Below are positions 57,286 through 64,000 of a stretch of DNA of 64,000 nt, piece after piece. The notes below the pieces were generated by a model, which had not been told where the DNA came from, did no database searches, and worked only from the letters and a program-made list of their open reading frames with translations. Location: assembly GCF_003034965.1 (NCBI RefSeq), contig NZ_PZKE01000002.1:62001-126000 (forward strand), in the 5' to 3' direction. Made by a program: the position numbers and the translations under genes. The DNA is from Fuscovulum blasticum DSM 2131. Lineage in GTDB: Bacteria; Pseudomonadota; Alphaproteobacteria; Rhodobacterales; Rhodobacteraceae. Every line of letters starts with the position of its first letter. The stretch's first letter is position 1.

Positions 57286-58008
57286 TCACTCCGCCAGGGT
57301 GATCGAGACGCGGCGGTTCATCCGGCCCTTCTTTTCCACCTTGTCGATGGTCACATGGCCGATTTCGCCGGTGCGGGCGACATGGGTGCCTCCGCAGGGT
57401 TGCAGATCGACTTGCCCAGCCCCTTCGCCGATGCGGACCAGCCGCACCCTGCCCTGCCCTGCTGGCGGCCGGACGGACATGGTTTTCACCAGGCCGGGAT
57501 TTGCCTCCAGTTCGGCATCGGTGATCCAGGTTTCGGTCACCTTCAGGTCACGCTCGATCAGCGCGTTCAGGGCGGCCTCCAGCGCGGCCGTGTCCGCGGG
57601 CGGGTCTGGCATGTCGAAATCCAGCCGGCCCCGGTCGGCGCCGATCTGGCCGCCGGTCACCGGCAGCGGGATCACAACCGACAAGAGATGCAGCGCGGTA
57701 TGCACCCGCATGTGGCGGTGGCGGCGGGACCAGTCCAGCACCTGCCGGACCTCGGCCCCCACGGGGGACATCTGCATAGGCGCGGCGGGCACCAGCACAA
57801 TGGCCCCGCCCTCGCCCTTGACCGTGGTGGCGACGGGCAGGCGACCGCCGTCCCAGACCAGCCAGCCACTGTCGCCGGGCTGGCCGCCGCCCGTCGGGTA
57901 AAAGACCGAAGCGTCCATCACGATTCCGCCTTCGGCGGTATGGGCCAGGACGTGGGCGGTGGCTTCTTGCAGATACGGGTCGGCGCGGAACAGCGGTTCG
58001 GTCGTCAT
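57286..58008 (-). CDS. alaX: AlaX-type alanyl-tRNA editing hydrolase
   Basis: A 240-residue trans-editing domain protein, with zinc ligands H103-x3-H107 (HTALH) and C205/H209 (CGGTH), and the ASVFYPTGGGQPGDSG strand of the AlaX family. It hydrolyses Ser- or Gly-mischarged tRNA-Ala in the cytoplasm. Overlaps the channel gene by 4 bases. Confidence 0.9.
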   Translation of the reverse strand: MTTEPLFRADPYLQEATAHVLAHTAEGGIVMDASVFYPTGGGQPGDSGWLVWDGGRLPVATTVKGEGGAIVLVPAAPMQMSPVGAEVRQVLDWSRRHRHMRVHTALHLLSVVIPLPVTGGQIGADRGRLDFDMPDPPADTAALEAALNALIERDLKVTETWITDAELEANPGLVKTMSVRPPAGQGRVRLVRIGEGAGQVDLQPCGGTHVARTGEIGHVTIDKVEKKGRMNRRVSITLAE

Positions 58009-60464
58009 GCGGGGTCGGCAGCGCCTGCGCGCCCTCCTTTCGGTTCCTCGGCCACAACGGGCGCGACGGGCGGGATCGGCGTTTCGGGCGCAGGCATCCG
58101 CAGCGCCGCCAGCGCGGCGACGATCTCGTCGGCATTGCGCAGGGTGACATCCGACTGGGCGAAGGGAATCTCGATCCCCTCTTCCTCGAACCGTTTGACG
58201 ATCTGGTGATTGATCTCGTTCTTCACCGACAGGCTGAAGTTCACGTCGCGCAGGATCACCCGGATCTCGAACATCATCGCATCGGCGCCAAAGCCCTGTA
58301 GCACCACCACCGGCGGCGGGTTCAGCACCACAAGCGGCTGCGCCTCGGCAATCTCGCGCAGGACGGCCTCGACCTTGCGGGTGTCAGACCCGAAGGCCAC
58401 GCCCACCGGCACGATCAACCGGCCCGCAAGGCCGAAGCGCGTCCAGTTCTTCACCTGCTGGCTGACCAGATCGGCGTTCGGCACGATCACCATGGTTCGG
58501 TCGAAGGTCTGCACCCGGGTTGACCGCACCGAGATCGACTTGACGATCCCCTGCACCCCGCCAACCTCGATCCAGTCACCTTCGGACACCGGGCGCTCGA
58601 TCAGCAGGATGATCCCCGAGACGAAGTTCGACACGATGTTCTGCAGGCCGAAACCGATGCCCACGGACAGTGCCCCGGCCACGATGGCCAGACCGGACAG
58701 GTCGATTCCAGTGGCATTGATGGCCACCAGCGCCGACAGGAAGATGCCAACGTAGCCCGTGCCCGAGACCAGCGCCGTCTGCCCGCCGCGATCCATGCGT
58801 GTGCGGGGCAGGATCGAGGTCTTCAGCGCCCCCTGGAACATCCGCGTCAGCATGTAGCCGATGGCGAAGATCACCGCGAACAGCAGGAAGTCGGTGGGCG
58901 AGATCCGCGTCTCGCCCATCTGGAACCCTTCGCGGAACCGGGTCCAGATTTCGGTCAGGTCTGCCAGACGCGCGCCCCAGATCAGCACGAAGACCGGCAC
59001 CGCCAGCAGGGTCAGGGCAAAGCCGATCAGCACCGGCACAAGACCGTCGCGATCCGAAGCGGCATCGTCGCTGGGCGAGACCATCGCCCAGATGTCCGCC
59101 AGCAGGCGCTGCAACACCAGAAGCAGCGTGATGAGCCCCAGCGTGACGATGGCCGGGAAGATCATCGCCCGCGCCGCCGCCACATAGCCGAAGGCAGCCA
59201 GCGCCGGGCCGACAAAGCCGATCACCGTCACCACCTTGGCCAGGATCGACAGCAGCCGCAGCACATAGCTTTGCGAGCCGGCCTCGCGCGCAAGGCGCAA
59301 CACCCGGCCGATGCGGATCAGCACCAGCCCGCCCGCAACCAGGATCGGGAACGAGGCCACGGCCGTCACCGCTTCGGAATAGGACTGCGGGTCCATGGTG
59401 ATGCTGCGCAGGAACTCTGCCGCGATCACCAGGCCCATCATCTGCGCCATGAAGCGGCCTTCGATGCGGCTCTCGGGCGGCAGCGGCAAAGCCGCATCCT
59501 CGCCCTGCTGGCGCGGGAAGGCACGCCCGCCCAGCCAGGCCGCGACAAAGACCGTAAAGCCCAGGAACGGCAGCGACACCGCGATCCGGCGCGTGACCTC
59601 GCCCAGCAAACCGCTGTTCAGCAGCGCAACAGTCAGCGCAACGGTGCCGGCCGTCGGCACCACCACCTGCCCCAGCGAGGCCAGAACCGACAGCACACGC
59701 CGCCGCGCCTCGGACCCGCCGGCCTGCATCCGGTCGACAAAGTTCTCGATCCAGCGCCGGGCATAGAAGGTCAGCCCGGCCCACAGCACCAGAAGCCCAA
59801 GGATCAATGGCAGATTGCTGAGGAATACCCCCCGGGCATCCTTGTTCTGCCAGCCCTCGCGCGCCTCATCCACAATCCGCATCAGCGTGTCCGAGATGCC
59901 GACCGCCGCCTCGGGCCAGTTGGCCGGGTTCACCGGCGCCGGCCAAAGCTGCAACAGCTCATTGGCCTGACGTTCCCGCTGGGTGCGGTCGATCTCGCGG
60001 ATCAGCCCGTCGGCCCGGCGATAGGCCTCTTCCGCCGTGATCCCCGGCGCCTGCAACTTGCCCAGCAGATCCGCCAGATCCGACCGGCGGCTGGCGATCT
60101 CGGGCGCCTCGGTCTTGCCTTCCTCGGGGGCGGGCCCCAGCGCCGCGATCTGTTCCTTGACCGTGGCGATCCGGGTCGAGTTCACGTTCTGCGCATTCAG
60201 CAGCGTTGCCCGCCACTTGGCCAACTGGTCGCGCAGTTCATCCAGCCGCTCGTCGCTGATGTTGCGGTTCTCAAGCTGGTCTTCGGCGGCACTCGCCGCC
60301 TTTTCCCACTCGGCATAGTCTACGGTCGGTTCGGCGGGCGCGGCCGCTTCGTCCGCCCATGCAGGCGCTGCGACCGGCCCGGCCACAAGACCCAGCCCGA
60401 CAACCAGCACCAGAACGGCCGGGATCAGCGCGCGCAGGCCGCGCAGGCGGTCACACGTCTTCAT
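58005..60464 (-). CDS. MscS-family mechanosensitive channel with DUF3772-type periplasmic domain
   Basis: An 819-residue inner-membrane protein. Signal sequence (about 1-38), a long periplasmic coiled coil (about 45-180), about ten membrane helices (about 225-600), and the MscS pore/beta region (GIGFGLQNIVSNFVSGIILLIERPVSEGDWIEVGG, then VRSTRVQTFDRTMVIVPNADLV). It releases osmolytes on hypo-osmotic shock. Its ATG overlaps the cysK stop by 14 bp. Confidence 0.9.
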   Translation of the reverse strand: MKTCDRLRGLRALIPAVLVLVVGLGLVAGPVAAPAWADEAAAPAEPTVDYAEWEKAASAAEDQLENRNISDERLDELRDQLAKWRATLLNAQNVNSTRIATVKEQIAALGPAPEEGKTEAPEIASRRSDLADLLGKLQAPGITAEEAYRRADGLIREIDRTQRERQANELLQLWPAPVNPANWPEAAVGISDTLMRIVDEAREGWQNKDARGVFLSNLPLILGLLVLWAGLTFYARRWIENFVDRMQAGGSEARRRVLSVLASLGQVVVPTAGTVALTVALLNSGLLGEVTRRIAVSLPFLGFTVFVAAWLGGRAFPRQQGEDAALPLPPESRIEGRFMAQMMGLVIAAEFLRSITMDPQSYSEAVTAVASFPILVAGGLVLIRIGRVLRLAREAGSQSYVLRLLSILAKVVTVIGFVGPALAAFGYVAAARAMIFPAIVTLGLITLLLVLQRLLADIWAMVSPSDDAASDRDGLVPVLIGFALTLLAVPVFVLIWGARLADLTEIWTRFREGFQMGETRISPTDFLLFAVIFAIGYMLTRMFQGALKTSILPRTRMDRGGQTALVSGTGYVGIFLSALVAINATGIDLSGLAIVAGALSVGIGFGLQNIVSNFVSGIILLIERPVSEGDWIEVGGVQGIVKSISVRSTRVQTFDRTMVIVPNADLVSQQVKNWTRFGLAGRLIVPVGVAFGSDTRKVEAVLREIAEAQPLVVLNPPPVVVLQGFGADAMMFEIRVILRDVNFSLSVKNEINHQIVKRFEEEGIEIPFAQSDVTLRNADEIVAALAALRMPAPETPIPPVAPVVAEEPKGGRAGAADPA

Positions 60465-61485
60465 AGACCGACGGCAGCGGACGCGCCCCGCGGGCCAGCC
60501 ATTCGGGAACCGGCAGACCCTTTTCCCGCAGGAAAACAGGATTGTAGATCTTAGATTGGTAGCGGCTGCCATAGTCGCAAAGAATGGTCACGATGGTATG
60601 GCCCGGCCCCATCTCGCGCGCCATGCGGATGGCGCCGGCGATATTGATCCCGGTCGAGCCGCCCATGCACAGACCTTCGTCCGTGAGCAGATCGAAGATC
60701 AGCGGCAGTGCCTCGGCATCGGGGATGCGCCAACTGAAATCGGGGGTGAACCCTTCCAGGTTCGCGGTGATGCGCCCCTGCCCGATCCCTTCGGTGATCG
60801 AGCTTCCGGGCGATTCCAGCTTGCCGGTCGAATAGAAGGCGTGCAGCGCCGCCCCTTCCGGGTCTGCCAGACCGATCTTCACCCCCTTGGGCTGCAAGGC
60901 CAGACCAACGCCGGCCAGCGTGCCGCCCGAGCCCACCGCCGCCACGAAGCCATCCACCTTGCCGCCGGTCTGTTCCCAGATTTCCGGCCCGGTGGTCTCG
61001 ATATGCGCCTGACGGTTGGCCACGTTGTCAAACTGGTTGGCCCAGATGGCGCCGTTCGGCTCGGTCCGGGCCAGCGCCTCGGCCAGACGGCCGGAATAGC
61101 GGACATAGTTGTTGGGGTTCTTGTAGGGGGCAGCCGGCACCTGCACCAGCTCGGCCCCAGCAAGCCGCAGCATGTCCTTCTTTTCCTGGCTCTGCGTCTC
61201 GGGGATCACGATCACGGTGCGGAAGCCCATGCTGGCCCCGACCAGCGCCAGCCCGATCCCGGTGTTGCCCGCCGTGCCCTCGACAATCGTGCCGCCGGGC
61301 TTGAGCTGCCCCTTCGCGATGGCATCGCGGATGATGTAAAGCGCGGCGCGGTCCTTGACCGACTGCCCGGGGTTCATGAACTCGCACTTGCCCAGGATCG
61401 TGCAGCCGGTCATCTCGCTGGCGCGCCGCAGTTTCAGAAGCGGCGTGTTGCCGATGGTGTCGGCCAGATCGCTGTGAATACGCAT
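60451..61485 (-). CDS. cysK: cysteine synthase A
   Basis: A 344-residue PLP enzyme (O-acetylserine thiol-lyase). PLP lysine K44 in GQSVKDRAALY and the phosphate loop EGTAGNTGIGLAL (about 69-81) are present. The length matches the longer alphaproteobacterial CysK. The strong ribosome site AGGAAGGA precedes the ATG. Confidence 0.93.
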   Translation of the reverse strand: MRIHSDLADTIGNTPLLKLRRASEMTGCTILGKCEFMNPGQSVKDRAALYIIRDAIAKGQLKPGGTIVEGTAGNTGIGLALVGASMGFRTVIVIPETQSQEKKDMLRLAGAELVQVPAAPYKNPNNYVRYSGRLAEALARTEPNGAIWANQFDNVANRQAHIETTGPEIWEQTGGKVDGFVAAVGSGGTLAGVGLALQPKGVKIGLADPEGAALHAFYSTGKLESPGSSITEGIGQGRITANLEGFTPDFSWRIPDAEALPLIFDLLTDEGLCMGGSTGINIAGAIRMAREMGPGHTIVTILCDYGSRYQSKIYNPVFLREKGLPVPEWLARGARPLPSVYEDV

Positions 61486-61917
61486 ACGGGCGGTGTCCTT
61501 CCTGCTTTCCTAAACGTGTAGGCAAGCCTCGCGGCAAACTCAAGTCACGCGGACCCACCCGGACCAGCAACGCCCTTCCCTTTTTGCCCCCGGCAAGAGA
61601 AGGCCTGACTGTCGCGGCGGGTCTTCATCGCCGGGCCCGCCCGGAGACATCGCCCGGGTGCAGGTTCTTCCCGCCTGTCTTGCGCACTTCAACCGGGCGG
61701 GATCGGCCGCCACAAAGGCCGCCCATCATGGCCAAGGGATGCGCCTGCGCGGAAGGCAAGGGTCCGGGAAACCTCATGGCGCGGGGGCGGCTGTTGCCAG
61801 ACAGGCAGCGCCATCACGCCACCTTCAGCCCCCACGCGAAACGTCGCAGCGTCATTTCAGAAGGTTGACATTGCCAATCCTCGCACTTCTTTTGACCGTG
61901 CCCAGTGAAAGCCGATC
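61486..61917. other. intergenic region between cysK and the Hint gene
   Basis: 432 bp between divergent genes. Short frames here look non-coding. A TTGACA box at 61864-61869 could be the -35 of the Hint gene, but I see no good -10. Confidence 0.35.
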
Positions 61918-62898
61918 ATGCCCAGTCACTATATTTATGTGTACAGTCCGTCTGACTTCACCACCGCGATCCCGGCCGAGAACGGAAGCGGAAATTTCAG
62001 CGGAACCCTTCCCTACACGCTGACGCTCAAGCCCGGGGCAAAACCGACACGGGTTCTGGTCAACGACAGCAACGACCAGTTTCAGGAAGTGGACCCAAGT
62101 CAGAAACTGGCTGAAGCGGTCACGATAAACGGCATCACCCGCCCGGCCGGAACCACCATCAACTCGGCTTATGATCTTTACAGCACCAGCAGTTCCCTGC
62201 GGGTGATCACGGTGCATTTCGGCGGCGACGGTTATTTTTCCGGCCCCGTTCACGGGCTTGTTTCCACCGAACCGCTTGTGCCGGGCCAACCCTATACCTT
62301 CAACAGATCGGTCACGTCGAACTCGGCGCCGATCAACTACGCTAACCTTGCCTGTTTTGCCGAAGGCACCCGCATCCTGACCGATCAGGGCGAAGTTGCC
62401 GTGGAAACGCTGAAGGCGGGGCAGATGCTGGTCACGCTGGACAACGGCCTGCAACCGTTGCGGCGCCTGTTGCAAACGACGGTTGCCGCAGACGGGTATC
62501 ATGCCCCGGTGAAGGTGCCCGCCGGCAGGTTCGGCAACCGCCGCGACCTGTGGCTGTCGCCGCAGCACCGCGTTCTGATCCGTGGTCCACGGGCTGAACT
62601 GCTGTTCGGCGAAGCTGAGGTTCTTGTGTCGGCCATTCACCTTGTCAGGTCGGGCCTGGCCGTGCAGATCCCGCAACCGGAAGTGACCTATTTCCATCTG
62701 CTGCTGGACCGGCACGAAATCCTGTTCTCGGAAGGGGCGCCGACCGAAAGCTACCTGCCCGGCATCGAGGACGAGCTGATCCAGGTCGATGGTGCCGAAG
62801 CCATGCCGCGCCCTGGCCCCTATCGCGCGGCCAACAGCCCCCGCGCAGCACGGCTGTGCCTGCGCGGCTATCAGGCCGCAGCGCTTCTGGCGGCCTGA
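61918..62898 (+). CDS. Hint-domain protein
   Basis: A 326-residue protein. Residues about 1-140 are a beta-rich N-terminal domain; from about 143, CFAEGTRILTDQGEVAVETLKAGQMLVT begins a Hint (hedgehog/intein-type) domain, with LSPQHRVLI and HLLLDRHEILFSEGAPTES. Alphaproteobacteria often carry such secreted or surface Hint_2 proteins next to unrelated genes. Self-processing is possible at C143; function unknown. Confidence 0.85.
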   Translation: MPSHYIYVYSPSDFTTAIPAENGSGNFSGTLPYTLTLKPGAKPTRVLVNDSNDQFQEVDPSQKLAEAVTINGITRPAGTTINSAYDLYSTSSSLRVITVHFGGDGYFSGPVHGLVSTEPLVPGQPYTFNRSVTSNSAPINYANLACFAEGTRILTDQGEVAVETLKAGQMLVTLDNGLQPLRRLLQTTVAADGYHAPVKVPAGRFGNRRDLWLSPQHRVLIRGPRAELLFGEAEVLVSAIHLVRSGLAVQIPQPEVTYFHLLLDRHEILFSEGAPTESYLPGIEDELIQVDGAEAMPRPGPYRAANSPRAARLCLRGYQAAALLAA

Positions 62899-63010
62899 GA
62901 ACCACGCCTCCATCCGGCACAAGGGGGCGGATGCCGCCTTTTGCACAAAGGCCCCGGGCCCTTTCGGGCACCGGAGCAATGGCAGTGGCGCATTCCGATG
63001 TCAGACGATG

Positions 63011-63032
63011 CGCGCCCCAAAGCCGGGGCGCG
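63011..63032 (-). terminator. hairpin after the aminotransferase gene
   Basis: A perfect 8-bp stem CGCGCCCC/GGGGCGCG around a 6-base loop, 9 bp beyond the aminotransferase stop. No T-run, so termination is only probable. Confidence 0.5.
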
Positions 63033-63041
63033 CGCGTCCGG

Positions 63042-64000
63042 TCAGCCTTCCCGGGCGACCAGCAGCCCGTCTTTCTTCAGACCGGCATAGCATTCGTCCA
63101 GGCTCTTCTTCGCACGATCAACCAGGATGTCGATCTCGGACGGGGTGATGACCAGCGGCGGCGCGATGATCATCCGGTCGCCCACGGCGCGCATGATCAG
63201 GTCATTGGCAAAGCAGCGCTCGCGGCAGCGATAGCCCACCGTCCCCTCTTCCCCGGCGAACTTGGCGCGCTTGGCCTTGTCCGGCGTCAGCGCGATCGAC
63301 CCCATCAGCCCCACCAGCTTGGCCTCCCCCACCAGCGGATGCTCGGCCAGCGCGTCCCAGCGCTCCTTGAGGTAGGGGTGCGCCACGTCGCGGACATGCT
63401 CGACCACCTTCTCGTCCTGCATGATGCGCAGGTTTTCCAGCGCCACCGCCGCCGCCACCGGATGGCCGCTGTAGGTGTAGCCATGGAAGAACTCGCCCGC
63501 GCCGCCCACAACCTCGGCCACCTCATCACAGACGATGCTGCCGCCGATCGGCTGGTAGCCCGAGGACAGGCCCTTGGCGATGGTCATGATATGCGGCTTG
63601 ATGCCGAAGGTCTGGCTGCCGAACCATTGCCCAGTGCGGCCGAACCCGGTGATCACCTCGTCCGCGATCAGCAGGATACCGTATTTCTGGCAGATGCGCT
63701 GGATTTCCGGCCAATAGGTCCGGGGCGGAATGATCACGCCGCCCGCGCCCTGCACCGGCTCGCCGATGAAGGCCGCCACATTGTCCGGCCCGACCTGCAG
63801 GATCTTCTCTTCAAGCTGACGTGCCCGGGCCAGGCCGAACTCGTCCTCGCTCATGTCGCCGCCCTCGGCCCACCAGTAGGGTTGGTCGATGTGCTCGATG
63901 CCGTCGATCTTGCCGCCATGGGCGTGGATCGGCTTCATCCCGCCAAGGCTGCCCCCGCCCATGGTGGAGCCGTGATAGCCGTTCCAGCGCGCGATGATGG
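63042..64000 (-). CDS. class III (omega) aminotransferase, partial
   Basis: The C-terminal about 320 residues of a PLP-dependent class III aminotransferase; the frame continues past the window end. The GEPVQGAGGVIIPP strand, LLIADEVITGFGRTG (PLP ring-stacking Asp) and IAKGLSSGYQPIGG (PLP lysine) are clear. It probably transfers amino groups from diamines, taurine or beta-alanine to pyruvate or a similar acceptor; the substrate is not resolvable here. Confidence 0.88.
   Translation of the reverse strand, partial: IIARWNGYHGSTMGGGSLGGMKPIHAHGGKIDGIEHIDQPYWWAEGGDMSEDEFGLARARQLEEKILQVGPDNVAAFIGEPVQGAGGVIIPPRTYWPEIQRICQKYGILLIADEVITGFGRTGQWFGSQTFGIKPHIMTIAKGLSSGYQPIGGSIVCDEVAEVVGGAGEFFHGYTYSGHPVAAAVALENLRIMQDEKVVEHVRDVAHPYLKERWDALAEHPLVGEAKLVGLMGSIALTPDKAKRAKFAGEEGTVGYRCRERCFANDLIMRAVGDRMIIAPPLVITPSEIDILVDRAKKSLDECYAGLKKDGLLVAREG

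Noticed and set aside
61584-62023. Two short plus-strand frames upstream of the Hint gene
   Set aside because: No ribosome site or recognisable protein pattern; composition fits an intergenic region.

Overview
The window is high-GC alphaproteobacterial DNA, most like a Rhodobacteraceae-type chromosome. This is judged from codon use, the long CysK, the Hint-domain protein and the GTA-like holin; it is inference, not a database match. Host genes lie only at the two edges. On the left is an ECF/Cbi-type transporter pair (20-1421). On the right are a small unknown gene, tRNA-Ser(GGA), an AlaX-type editing hydrolase, an MscS-family channel, cysteine synthase, a Hint-domain protein and a class III aminotransferase cut by the window end (56614-64000).

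Everything between 1432 and 56405 is one Mu-like transposable prophage. Its two ends are inverted matches (TGTAGCGCGACACGAAT and TGTTGAGGGACATGAAT, each followed by a TGCAGG transposase-type site) and are flanked by the 5-bp target duplication GCGGC (1427-1431 and 56406-56410). Read leftwards, it carries a divergent repressor/early region with three operator-like dyads (54688-54759), MuA- and MuB-type transposition genes, an early operon ending in a Mor-family activator, and three late operons. These cover lysis, terminase, portal and gpF; then protease/scaffold, capsid, head completion, baseplate and fibres; then sheath, tube, tape measure, tail, fibres and Com plus methylase. Each late operon is preceded by the same 22-23 bp motif, at 44626, 37292 and 11776.

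The Mu-like prophage is itself interrupted. A 17.6-kb element (17194-34801) sits inside a phage-borne tRNA(CAT) gene located between Mu late genes gp35 and gp36. The 10-bp crossover core TTATGAGGCC covers the anticodon loop and is present at both junctions. The displaced original 3' half of the tRNA is still visible at 17156-17203, and removing the element restores a tRNA with perfectly paired anticodon and T stems. The element has a tyrosine integrase, MerR-like and AlpA-like DNA-binding proteins, a primase-helicase with an adjacent inverted-repeat region, small and large terminase, portal, a fused prohead protease-capsid protein, a gpW-like connector and a DUF2190 protein. It has no tail, baseplate or lysis genes. 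This is the gene set of a capsid-forming phage-inducible chromosomal island (cf-PICI), a satellite that makes its own heads and borrows tails. Its cargo is a visibly AT-richer restriction-modification block (HNH endonuclease, D12-class adenine methylase, divergent beta-class methylase) placed between terminase and portal.

Without the insertion the Mu-like genome would be about 37.4 kb, a normal Mu size. With it the prophage is about 55 kb, too long for one Mu-sized headful, and its second late operon is cut in two with an intrinsic terminator at 34703-34722 just past the junction. The satellite therefore probably holds the prophage inactive until it excises. This nested arrangement, a capsid-encoding satellite parked in a transposable phage's own tRNA gene, is the main finding.
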